Part shown: piece by piece, positions 41,512 through 49,861 of the stretch | Layout: each line of letters starts with the position of its first letter | How positions within the stretch are numbered: the stretch's first letter is position 1 | Origin: Candidatus Methylomirabilis sp. | GTDB taxonomy: Bacteria > Muiribacteriota > Ozemobacteria > Ozemobacterales > Ozemobacteraceae | Length of the DNA stretch: 64,000 nucleotides | Reading direction: 5' to 3' | Assembly: GCA_020722725.1 (NCBI GenBank) | Contig: DYKG01000001.1 | Location: 62,001-126,000 of the forward strand | The notes under the pieces: model-generated | Seen by the model: only the letters and a program-made list of their open reading frames with translations | What the model was told of the DNA's origin: nothing | Database searches by the model: none | Translations under genes and position numbers: made by a program

Positions 41512-44500
41512 TTATAATGCAACTATCTCTTTGTTTTTGCCATGGCAGAGCACAACAAAGCCACAATCAGCGCAGGCACTTTCTTCACCCGGGTTCCAGC
41601 TGCAATCGCCGCGAATTTTTCCGACAGTTGCCGCCGCCTGCTGCTCAAAACCGATCAGATCAGGCTCCAGTTCAACCAGTTTCAAGGCTGTGCCGCCGGC
41701 ATAAGCAATGAAGGATCTGGCAAAACTCAGGCAACCCGCCTCACCTAGAACCCCGCGGGCCGCAGCGATCATGTAAAGAGCCAGTTGGTCGGAATAGGCC
41801 GCATGCTTTTCTGCTTCATAATGGCCGGTCTTGAAATCGATTATGCGTATTTCTGCGCCATCACGATCGACCCGGTCGGCAAAACCCCGCAAAAAGAACG
41901 ACCCCGATTCGCAGGAAAATTTTACATTTACTTCCGCTTCCATCACCCAGGGTTTGATTTCTGCCAGGCCTGATTCAGCGTAATTTCTGAACATTCTTTG
42001 CACTTTGGGCCGGGCTTCTTCACCGATTGGGGAAAAAAGCGGCGCAAGGTCACCGAGGATTACATCTGAAAGCCTGATTTTTTCAGCAATTCCCGGCAGG
42101 TTGTGACCGCCGCGGGCATGAAAAATCCTGACCGTTTCATGAAACATTGTGCCTGCAATGGTTGCCGGTGAAATTTCACGATCATTGAACGAGGCGATAT
42201 GATGACGGGTAAAAAAGTAGCGGCGCGGGCATTGCCGATAAAGCTGAAGATCGGCCAGCGAGAAAATTTCTTCCTGCGTCAGCTCCGCATTTGCAAGGGT
42301 TTTCCGGCTGAAAAAAATCGCCAGGTTTTCCAGATTCTTAAGCAACTCGATTGATTGATCTGGTGGGGTTGGGGCATTAACCTGCGCTTCTTCCACGCTT
42401 CCCGCATCGGCAAGCCATTTTTGCAGCACGTCTGGCCATTCTTCAAGGCCAAAATTTTTACCAATTGCCGGATTGGCATCGAGTATGGCATGAATCTGCG
42501 CCAATGGTTCGGTTTCTTTTTCGAGCCGGTGCCGGTCACCGCAAATTACCAGCAGATCTTCAGCGCGTGTGAAGGCGACATACAATTTTCGCCTGTCTTC
42601 GCCTTCGGCAGCAGCTTTATCAGTATCGACAAACGTATTAAGCAAATCGGAAAACCCTTTTCTCGCAGGCTGGTCAGGGTCTGCCACCATCAGACCATGT
42701 TTTCGGTCAAAATAAATTTTGCCTTCGGCCCGATAGGTGCGGCCTTTGATGAATGGGCAGAACACCACCGGAAACTCAAGCCCTTTGGCTTTATGGATCG
42801 TCATTATTTTCAGGGCTTCGCCCTCTTCAAGGCCAAGGCCAGCCTCTTCTTCATCGATGCCTGAAAGCATGATGCGCTCAATAAATTTCAGGAAATCACG
42901 CAGCGAAGTAAAAATGCCGCGCTGCTCAAAATTTCTGACGATGGCGAGAAATTTATTGAGATTATTTTCCATTCGCCTTCTTTTCAGATCTGATTCCTGG
43001 GTGGCGGCAAATTCCCTGAAACCAGCCTGTTCGATAATGCTGTGACAAAGCTCGATTAAGCCCGGGCGGTTGCTGCGGTTTTTCAGAAATACATATAACT
43101 GCCTGAATTCACGCACTTTTTGCGGCAGCCTTTCCTCAGGCTGAGCCAGCAGGTGTGGCAGCAGAGCACTCTTCTCGCTGCGCCCGGCCATGGCAATTGC
43201 GGCGATTTCCGAATCTTTCAGGCCATACAGGGGGCCGGTAAGAATTTTTACCGTTGCATAATCATTTTCCGGCTGAATCAAAAGCTTCAGAAAGGCGAGA
43301 ATTTCCTCGATTTCGCTGCGGGCATAAAAACTGAAGCCACCCGACATCAGATAGGGTATCTGTCTGGCGGCAAGGCAGTCTTCAAATTCAGAAGGCAGCG
43401 CTTTCACGCTGTTAACAATTATTGCAATGTCGCCATAGCGGCAACGTCTCTTGTTGCCGGTTTTTTTGTCAGAAATGGCCAGTCCGCTGCCGACAAGAGC
43501 CTGAATGAAATCGGCGAGCTGCTCGCAAGTCTTCGCCGGGCCTGAATTCGAATCGGCAGAAAGACAGATAACTGCTGGTTGAACCGGTGACGAACCTCGT
43601 TGTGCCGTTTGCGGCCGGGAAAGGGGGCCGTCGTCACCGCCCATTTGCAGAAATCGGTCAGCCAGTTCGATTATTTCGCGATACGAGCGGAAGTTTTCGC
43701 GCAGAATAATGTCGGTATTGCTGTTGAACTGCCTGAAAGTTTCAATATCGGCGCCCTGAAAGCGATAAATGCTCTGTTTTTCGTCGCCGACCACGGTAAT
43801 GTGACCTTCGTTGTTGCGGCAGAATAGATTGATGATTTCGAGTTGATCTGGATTGTTGTCCTGAAATTCATCGATCAGAAAAACCCGGCGCCGGCTCTTC
43901 TCTCCTGCCTGGGACTGTTCCTTGACCAGGTCGCGACCCCGCAGAAGAATTTCGTCAAAATCCAGTAGATTGCGGTTTTGCAACTCTTCGATGTAATAAG
44001 TGTAAAAACGAAACAGCCATTCGAGGCAGTTTTTTTCAAGCGGACTGGTTTCACGTTTTTTAGCGATAGAGCGCGAAAGATTGTAAAAATCGGCAGGCTT
44101 GAGAAGAAAGCGGCGAATGCTGCTCAATGCTGCAGGAAATTCACCGATAAGTTTTGCGGCAATTGTTGTACCAAGTTTTTCGGGGCCGGAGATTATTTCT
44201 TCGCCGTGCAGTTCGGCAAATTTTTCTTTGAGCTCGGCCAGAATGAGCTGTCGGTCATTTTCAGACACAACGGTATCTGATCGGTCAATTCCAGCGCCAA
44301 ACGGATCCTGCTTCAAAAAGTCACCGATAAATGCGTGAAAAGTCGAGACTTTCATGTCGCGCAGCATCCATACCGGCAGTTTTCGCCGCTCGATGAGGCG
44401 GGCTTTCATCTCCGCCGCGGCCTTCTGGGTGTAGGTGATGGCAACCAGCTCATCGGGCCCGATTTCACCAGCCAGCATTGCCGCAATCCTTCTGGTGAGA

Positions 44501-44619
44501 ACTTCAGTTTTGCCAGAACCGGCTCCGGCGGCAATTCTTATGCGGCCATGCGGCGGCATTTCGACCGCCTGTTTCTGATCGAGGGTCAGCCCTTCAATTA
44601 ACTGTTTTAAATTATTCAT
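41512..44619 (-). CDS. UvrD-like helicase fused to a RecB-family nuclease (AdnAB/AddA-like subunit)
   Basis: 1035 aa. Likely one subunit of an ATP-dependent exonuclease that resects double-strand breaks. Superfamily 1A motor with motif I IAAGAGSGKTEVL (Lys37), motif Ia ITYTQKAAAEM, motif II FLIDEFQDNN, motif III GDEKQSIYRFQGAD, motif V IMTIHKAKGLEFP and motif VI KLYVAFTRAED. The C-terminal RecB-type nuclease (about 790-1035) has GFADRVDRDG...IIDFKTGHYE. Fe-S ligand cysteines occur as in AddB/Cas4: one in YRQCPRRYFF and three in ESACADCGFVVLC. Both motor and nuclease appear intact. Its ATG lies 8 nt inside the end of the upstream paralogue, so the two are coupled. Downstream is argF. Confidence 0.9.
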   Translation of the reverse strand: MNNLKQLIEGLTLDQKQAVEMPPHGRIRIAAGAGSGKTEVLTRRIAAMLAGEIGPDELVAITYTQKAAAEMKARLIERRKLPVWMLRDMKVSTFHAFIGDFLKQDPFGAGIDRSDTVVSENDRQLILAELKEKFAELHGEEIISGPEKLGTTIAAKLIGEFPAALSSIRRFLLKPADFYNLSRSIAKKRETSPLEKNCLEWLFRFYTYYIEELQNRNLLDFDEILLRGRDLVKEQSQAGEKSRRRVFLIDEFQDNNPDQLEIINLFCRNNEGHITVVGDEKQSIYRFQGADIETFRQFNSNTDIILRENFRSYREIIELADRFLQMGGDDGPLSRPQTAQRGSSPVQPAVICLSADSNSGPAKTCEQLADFIQALVGSGLAISDKKTGNKRRCRYGDIAIIVNSVKALPSEFEDCLAARQIPYLMSGGFSFYARSEIEEILAFLKLLIQPENDYATVKILTGPLYGLKDSEIAAIAMAGRSEKSALLPHLLAQPEERLPQKVREFRQLYVFLKNRSNRPGLIELCHSIIEQAGFREFAATQESDLKRRRMENNLNKFLAIVRNFEQRGIFTSLRDFLKFIERIMLSGIDEEEAGLGLEEGEALKIMTIHKAKGLEFPVVFCPFIKGRTYRAEGKIYFDRKHGLMVADPDQPARKGFSDLLNTFVDTDKAAAEGEDRRKLYVAFTRAEDLLVICGDRHRLEKETEPLAQIHAILDANPAIGKNFGLEEWPDVLQKWLADAGSVEEAQVNAPTPPDQSIELLKNLENLAIFFSRKTLANAELTQEEIFSLADLQLYRQCPRRYFFTRHHIASFNDREISPATIAGTMFHETVRIFHARGGHNLPGIAEKIRLSDVILGDLAPLFSPIGEEARPKVQRMFRNYAESGLAEIKPWVMEAEVNVKFSCESGSFFLRGFADRVDRDGAEIRIIDFKTGHYEAEKHAAYSDQLALYMIAAARGVLGEAGCLSFARSFIAYAGGTALKLVELEPDLIGFEQQAAATVGKIRGDCSWNPGEESACADCGFVVLCHGKNKEIVAL

Positions 44620-47600
44620 TGAACGGCCTTTCGATTCTTAACTGCTCGAGTCTTTCCTGGCAGAAAGAAATGAATTCGCATTTAGGCCGGCGCTGCTGGT
44701 CAAAATTCAGGCAGGATCTGGCTTCAGGATTTTTAGACGGTCGGCAGTCAAATTTTCGATTGACCATTATCTCGTCAAGAATCCGCTGAAGATTGTCGGT
44801 AAATCGGTTGAAAATGCTTTCATCAACCTCCATGCCAAATCCAGGTCCACCACCGAGATTCAATGCTCCCGCCCGCAGAAATCCCGCCTGCAGGTTGCCG
44901 GTGCGGCGCTGGTAAAGCCCTTGTCTTATATAAAGCATGGTAGCCGAAGCTTTTTTATATCCCTCGGCCCGGCAGGCCAACAGATAAAGGGGCATTTGAA
45001 TTTCATCGGGCCAGCCCTGTTCTGGAAAAGCCTGGGAAAATATTTTCTCTGATTTTTTTGCCCCGAGAGTTGTGGTCTTATAGTCGATGATGAAGATTTC
45101 ATCTTCATGGCAGACGGCCCGGTCAAACCGCCCGCGAAATCTGCATTTATGAAAGGTGAAATTGAAATCTTTTTCGACTCCGAGCGTCGATCGAGGTGGT
45201 ATCTGAAAGTTCTGATAAACGGCAGCGAGATAGTCTGGCAGAGTCTGCCTGATGCTCTCAATTTCCTGGTGTCGTTGAAAAAAGTCGAGTTCTTCAAGAA
45301 CCGGCAGAGCTTTTTCTTCGATCAGTCGTTCGATATCTTCAGGACTCGGCAATTTTCCCTGTTCCCAGATGCTGCCGGGTCGGTGCAGTTCTTCAAGAAC
45401 CGCATGATAGGCGTTACCGGTCTGAAACCATGATTGTTTCTCAAGCAGCGGATCTTTTATTTTTATGATGTTGAGAAAGAAAAACCGCCGGGGGCAGTCG
45501 AGATAATTTTTCAACGAGCTGGCAGAAAAAACAAAACCGGAGGGCAGGCTCACTTCGTCGAGTTCGCCTGCATTGAAACTGCGTGGCCTGATGCCATAGA
45601 CCGAATTTTCATCTTTGATTCTCTTTTCAAATTCTTCGATCCTGGGCTTAAGCTCAAGCAGTTTTTTGCTGCCAAGTGCCGCCAGTCTGGTACGAAATTC
45701 ACTTAAGTTCAGGGGGCGGCTTTCGCTCTCCTCGTTTGCTGCAGATATTCCGATTTCTTTCAGATATGGCGCGGGAATTGCCGGATCAGTGCCGACCCAC
45801 AGAGGATAAGACAATAGCAGGCCCTCTTTAGCTCTGGTCAGGGCCACGAAAAAAAGTCGCCTTTCCTCTTCCAGGTGGTCTTCATGCGAAGTGGGATATG
45901 GGTTGAAAAAGCTGATCGGACGCTGTTGCCGGTTGAATCGGGTTTTGATTGTTTCTATGGTATTGGTGCTGATCAGCAGGTTTTCCCGTAATTTTACTGG
46001 AAATTGGCCTTCGGCAAGACCCGGAACCACAACCACCGGAAATTCAAGGCCTTTTGACTGATGAACCGTCATGATTCTTACCCCGGTATTTCCACAGGTC
46101 TGGTCCTGTTCAAGGGTAGAAGCATAATAAGTCAGCCACTCATCAAAATCGCAGATAAGGTCTGATACCAGAGCCGCCCGTTGATGCTGGCGCTCAAACA
46201 GTTCGCAGAAATCGGCTATCATATTGCGAAAATGCAGGGTATTTCTTGCAGACAGCGATTCGGGTTCATTCATCAGACTCGGCAATGAAAGAAGGAGTCT
46301 GGCGAAGACCGCATTCAGCGCCTGATCGTGACACTGTTCAAGCAGCAGAATCGTTTCGGCAAAGAAGCCTGCCGCAGTCAGAGTCGCTTCATCGGCTTCA
46401 GGAAACTGATCGTTCTGCTGGTCACGAATTGCCGACAGAAAAGTGGATAGAGGTTTCCCCGGTGCGATTGCTGCAATAACCGCCTGAACCCACAGCGGAT
46501 TTATGCCAAAAAGCGGCGAAACGAATGCTCTTTGCAGCGCAATTTCACGTTCATTGCCTTCAAGGGCCGCTATTTTCAGCAGCGCGGCAAGAACGATGAC
46601 CTCTTCTGATCTGAAAAATTTCATATCGCCGGCAATTTCAAAGGGTATGTGAAGGGCCTGTAAATTCTCGGCCAGCAGGTCGATCTGATAATTGTTGCGA
46701 ACCAGAATGGCGACTTCTGAGGGGTGATAGGTGCGCTTTTCCCCATAAATAAGAAGAGAAGCAATTTTTCGTGTGATAAACCTTGCTTCTTCAAGCTCGT
46801 CTCTTGCACTGAAAAGTTTAACAAAGCCAATTTCATCGCTTTTCGGTTCCAGATCAAGATCGTCTTTGCACTTTTCTTTCCATGCAAGTCTGGAAGCGAC
46901 CGCCACAATTTCGCGGGCGCATCGGTAGTTTATCTGCAATGGGAAAATGCGGGCGTTAAATTCTTTTTTGAATGGCCCGTTTCGTGTCATCATGCCCGGG
47001 TCAGCGCCGCGAAAGCGATAAATGCTCTGATGCGGGTCGCCGATTACCGCAATTCTTGAATCATTCTGATCACCGCACATCAGCTTCAACAATAGATATT
47101 GAGCCGGGTCAGTGTCTTGAAACTCGTCTACCAGAATAACTTTGAACTTTTCACGGTATTGCGCCGCTACTTCTGGAATCTGCAGAACCCGGATACTTAA
47201 AAAAATCAGGTCGCGAAAATCAAGATATCCGGTTTTTTTTCTTTCAGTCTCATAAAATCGGTAAAGACAGGCAATTTCTTTGAGCCGGTTCAGCGTTCGA
47301 GCCGATACCTCAGGCATGTTTTCAATCAGCGATGAAAAATCCTCATGACTGACCAGATTTGATTTAAGCAGCGATATGAAGGTTAAAATTTCCTGTTGAA
47401 ATCCACGTTTGAAAATTACTTTGCCAAATTCGGGAAAAGCATCTGGAGACTGGCGTCGGCAGATGCCTGACATCAGCAGTGCTTCTTTAAATCCAGTTAA
47501 CAGTTTGAAATCCGGCTGAATGAAAAGCCGATAATACTGCTCGCGCAGCATGCGGGCACAGAATGAATGAAAAGTTGATATCCAGCACTGGTCAAAGCTT

Positions 47601-47836
47601 TGTGGATAATATTCAAGAACCCTTTCACGCAGTTCGCCGGCAGCCTTGTCAGAGAAAGTAAGGGCCAGAATTTCCTTAAGTCTTACCCCCTGTCGCAGCA
47701 GATTACCGATCAGAACCGCGACGGTTCTGGTTTTTCCCGTGCCGGGGCCGGCAACGATAAGGGATGGGCGGCTGAATTTTTTGACGATTTCAGCCTGTTG
47801 CTGGTTCAGCCGTTGAATGTCTTCCTGTAAAGTCAT
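44612..47836 (-). CDS. UvrD-like helicase fused to a RecB-family nuclease (AdnAB-like partner subunit)
   Basis: 1074 aa. Same architecture as its downstream partner: motif I LIVAGPGTGKTRT (Lys35), LALTFSDKAAGEL, motif II ILVDEFQDTD, motif III IGDPHQSIYRFRGAD, motif V IMTVHQSKGLEFP, motif VI RLFFVALTRAKE. The C-terminal nuclease has RFRGRFDRAVCHED...FIIDYKTTTLG and Fe-S-type cysteines in YLDCPRRFFF and in SCLNFDQQRRPKCEFISFC. Unlike AddB, whose motor is degenerate, both proteins here keep a complete P-loop. Two motors and two nucleases of about 1000-1100 aa each is the organisation described for mycobacterial AdnAB. The start codon is the first ATG of the frame; ribosome-binding sequence is weak (GATATCAA upstream). 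An inverted repeat lies 66-151 nt upstream. Confidence 0.9.
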   Translation of the reverse strand: MTLQEDIQRLNQQQAEIVKKFSRPSLIVAGPGTGKTRTVAVLIGNLLRQGVRLKEILALTFSDKAAGELRERVLEYYPQSFDQCWISTFHSFCARMLREQYYRLFIQPDFKLLTGFKEALLMSGICRRQSPDAFPEFGKVIFKRGFQQEILTFISLLKSNLVSHEDFSSLIENMPEVSARTLNRLKEIACLYRFYETERKKTGYLDFRDLIFLSIRVLQIPEVAAQYREKFKVILVDEFQDTDPAQYLLLKLMCGDQNDSRIAVIGDPHQSIYRFRGADPGMMTRNGPFKKEFNARIFPLQINYRCAREIVAVASRLAWKEKCKDDLDLEPKSDEIGFVKLFSARDELEEARFITRKIASLLIYGEKRTYHPSEVAILVRNNYQIDLLAENLQALHIPFEIAGDMKFFRSEEVIVLAALLKIAALEGNEREIALQRAFVSPLFGINPLWVQAVIAAIAPGKPLSTFLSAIRDQQNDQFPEADEATLTAAGFFAETILLLEQCHDQALNAVFARLLLSLPSLMNEPESLSARNTLHFRNMIADFCELFERQHQRAALVSDLICDFDEWLTYYASTLEQDQTCGNTGVRIMTVHQSKGLEFPVVVVPGLAEGQFPVKLRENLLISTNTIETIKTRFNRQQRPISFFNPYPTSHEDHLEEERRLFFVALTRAKEGLLLSYPLWVGTDPAIPAPYLKEIGISAANEESESRPLNLSEFRTRLAALGSKKLLELKPRIEEFEKRIKDENSVYGIRPRSFNAGELDEVSLPSGFVFSASSLKNYLDCPRRFFFLNIIKIKDPLLEKQSWFQTGNAYHAVLEELHRPGSIWEQGKLPSPEDIERLIEEKALPVLEELDFFQRHQEIESIRQTLPDYLAAVYQNFQIPPRSTLGVEKDFNFTFHKCRFRGRFDRAVCHEDEIFIIDYKTTTLGAKKSEKIFSQAFPEQGWPDEIQMPLYLLACRAEGYKKASATMLYIRQGLYQRRTGNLQAGFLRAGALNLGGGPGFGMEVDESIFNRFTDNLQRILDEIMVNRKFDCRPSKNPEARSCLNFDQQRRPKCEFISFCQERLEQLRIERPFNE

Positions 47837-47901
47837 TTGATATCCTGATATACCAGATCCAGGTCAGCTGATCCGGTTACAAAATGCGGTGCACATCTTT
47901 A

Positions 47902-47987
47902 TTGCACTGGAGCTGATATGGATTACGGTTATGCTTTCGCCCATGATATTTTTTCTTTTACTGCATACCATGCAGCTCCAGGTGCAA
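47902..47987. repeat. Imperfect inverted repeat upstream of the helicase-nuclease pair
   Basis: TTGCACTGGAGCTG (47902-47915) and CAGCTCCAGGTGCAA (47973-47987) are inverted copies with a single-base insertion, 57 nt apart. Could be a regulatory loop or the ends of a small relic element; no ORF lies between them. Confidence 0.45.
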
Positions 47988-48032
47988 CTGCGTCATCGCC
48001 GAGCTGCGAAGTAATAATTTTACGCCTTCTTC

Positions 48033-48299
48033 TCAAACGGCCACCGAATGTTTTTTGATCATCTCTTCGATCGTTTTGATCATCAGGTCACCAAATTCTT
48101 CAATTAAATCGCCACCATAAATTAGTGCTTCCACTCCAATAAGGTTGATGATATTGGCCCCGGTAATTCCAGGGGCGGCAGCTGCACGGCTTATGGCCTT
48201 AACTACCAGTTCATCATTTTTGAGACAGCATTCCTTCAAAGCCGACGAACCGACAATGGTGCGCCCATCGGGTGAAATCTCATCCAGGAGCGTTTTCAT
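48033..48299 (-). pseudogene. ROK-family protein fragment
   Basis: 88 aa from MKTLLDEISPDGRTIVGSSA. The segment from LKNDELVVKAISRAAAAPGI through ANIINLIGVEALIYGGDLIE and FGDLMIKTIEEMIKKH matches the C-terminal third of ROK (repressor/ORF/kinase) proteins, where I-I-x-L-x-x-P-E-x-I-x-x-G-G is conserved. The N-terminal ATP/sugar-binding part (about 250 residues) and the last strand are absent. A GGAG lies 9 nt before the ATG, so it may still be translated. Most likely a decayed regulator or sugar kinase gene. Confidence 0.6.
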
Positions 48300-48334
48300 G
48301 CCATTTTTCTCCTTTTGTTTCTGAATGTATTTTA

Positions 48335-48459
48335 TTATTCCCGCTTTGCCGGCAATTGCTTCCGGACAGCCTTGTCTTTCTTGCTCTTCTTGCAACTACC
48401 ATCGCATTTGTCAGATTTGCTTTTGCCGCATTTGCATTTTCCCTTTTTTTGCTCCTTGC
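48335..48459 (-). pseudogene. Cys/Lys-rich small ORF relic with CDGSH-like motif, needs a frameshift
   Basis: One minus-strand frame reads GKCKCGKSKSDKCDGSCKKS then KKDKAVRKQLPAKRE and stop, resembling a CDGSH iron-sulfur motif (C-x-C-x2-S...C-D-G-S-H) with Cys in place of His. It has no start codon in its own frame. The only ATG (MQGAKK...) is in another frame, and removing one A from an A7 tract joins the two. Either a relic or a frameshift site. Confidence 0.35.
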
Positions 48460-48570
48460 ATTAATTTTTTCTTCTAACTCGTTATTTATTTACCATAATA
48501 AATCAAATTATCAGGGACAGGTCTAATTTTTTTTAAGACGAATGAAAAACTAAAAAATAAATTTGACCGG

Positions 48571-49497
48571 TCAGGGTTCTTGCTTCAGCCAACCATAGAT
48601 GCCGATTGACATCAGAATCAGAGTCCCGCCAAAGCAAGCCAGTGTTGATGGCATTTCGCCATTGAACAGAGCTACCCACAGAGGGTTTAAAACCGCTTCG
48701 GTCATGGCAAGAATCATTGCCTCAACGGCTCCAAGCTTTGCTATGCCGAGAGTAAAAAGAATGTAAGGCAGACCAAGTTGAATAAATCCAAGAAAGACCA
48801 GTATTCCCCAGTGGCTCCTGGTTAAATGAGTGGAATCGAGCATCCAGGGCAGGCAAATAAGCACCGTAAGAAGGTTGCCTGTTATTACTGCTGGAAAAGC
48901 CAGCGAGACTTTCTGCGGCGTATCGGGTGCAAAAGCGCCTTTGCCGGTTACTTTCGAGAGCGAGCGCATGAATATTGTATTAAGTGCGCAGGCAACTCCG
49001 GAAAGAACAGCAAGAACATTTCCCCACATGCCCTGTGCCGAAAGCTTTTCACCGAAAAACATCAGAACGCCGGCCAGGCAGCCGCCAAGGGTCAGCCATT
49101 CCCTGGGTTGTACCCGCTCGCCAAGCATTGAAAACGAAAGCAGTGCAACATAAAGCGGCGCAGAATACTGCAGCAGAATTGCATTGGCTGCCGTGGTATA
49201 ACTGGTTGCCGAAATGAACATAACCAGCATCAAAGCGTAGCAGAAAGCCGAACCCCATGCCCGCTTGAAACTCATTGCCTGAAGGCCGGTGGTAACGGCG
49301 GGTTTAACTCCTCCGCAGGCTAAAATGAAGTAGCCAGGCATCAGAATAAAGGTGAAGACGCTGCGGTAGCCGGTTATCATGAGAGGGCTTATGCCCGGCA
49401 TCGATTTTACTGAAATTCCTGAAAAACTCCAGAAAACCGCCGCAGAAAGAACCAGTAAAACGCCTGTTCCCCTTTCGGTAAAGCTGCTACTGTTCAT
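48571..49497 (-). CDS. EamA-family (drug/metabolite transporter) permease
   Basis: 308 aa from MNSSSFTERGTGVLLVLSAA. Ten predicted membrane helices in two EamA repeats: the first starts VLLVLSAAVFWSFSGISVKS, the second GNVLAVLSGVACALNTIFMR. The second-repeat end AVEAMILAMTEAVLNPLWVA, LFNGEMPSTLACFGGTLILM is the conserved E-P/A-x-x-x-P-L-W-V-A-L-F-x-G-E signature. Inner-membrane exporter or importer of metabolites; substrate unknown. GGAGT lies 11 nt before the chosen ATG; the upstream frame extension is not membrane-like. Monocistronic. Confidence 0.9.
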   Translation of the reverse strand: MNSSSFTERGTGVLLVLSAAVFWSFSGISVKSMPGISPLMITGYRSVFTFILMPGYFILACGGVKPAVTTGLQAMSFKRAWGSAFCYALMLVMFISATSYTTAANAILLQYSAPLYVALLSFSMLGERVQPREWLTLGGCLAGVLMFFGEKLSAQGMWGNVLAVLSGVACALNTIFMRSLSKVTGKGAFAPDTPQKVSLAFPAVITGNLLTVLICLPWMLDSTHLTRSHWGILVFLGFIQLGLPYILFTLGIAKLGAVEAMILAMTEAVLNPLWVALFNGEMPSTLACFGGTLILMSIGIYGWLKQEP

Positions 49498-49601
49498 GAT
49501 CGTGTGACTCCGGGATCCAATTAGATAAAAACCGATTCGACTTTTTCCGTCTGATTTATAAGAGTGCGTTGAATTCTTTCGATTGTTCCTGGCCGCTTTG
49601 A

Positions 49602-49690
49602 TGGTTCGACGTGGCTCACAACCGCCCGCCAAGCAGGCTTGGCAACCGATAAAAGACGGTCATTGAGCTTGTCGAAATGCCCGTCTTTGA
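49602..49690 (+). repeat. R2 dispersed repeat, copy 3
   Basis: GGTTCGACGTGGCTCACAAC, then AAGCAGGCTTGGCAACCGAT, then AAAAGACGGTCATTGAGCTT and GTCGAAATGCCCGTCTTTGA. The ends AAAGACGG...CCGTCTTT form an inverted repeat around CATTGAGCTTGTCGAAATG. The rest of the 49498-49861 gap shows no gene. Confidence 0.8.
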
Positions 49691-49861
49691 TATAAAAACC
49701 AATGCGTCTCCATATAACTGCTGTAGAGTAGCAGTTTCGCGTGCGACTGGCAACCTTTTCCATTATTGATAATGACGATATAACGGTTGATTTTTGCGTT
49801 TACTCTATCAATGTAAACTGTGGTAGAATCTTAGCCAGCCAGAGTTAAGGGGAGAGGCCTG

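Noticed and set aside
41512-47836. Helicase-nuclease pair considered as a phage-defence system
   Set aside because: Length, domain set and overlap fit a housekeeping end-resection complex; no toxin, effector or integrase genes accompany it.
49521-49763. 80-codon minus-strand ORF
   Set aside because: Covers the R2 repeat and has no start context; product has no protein-like features.
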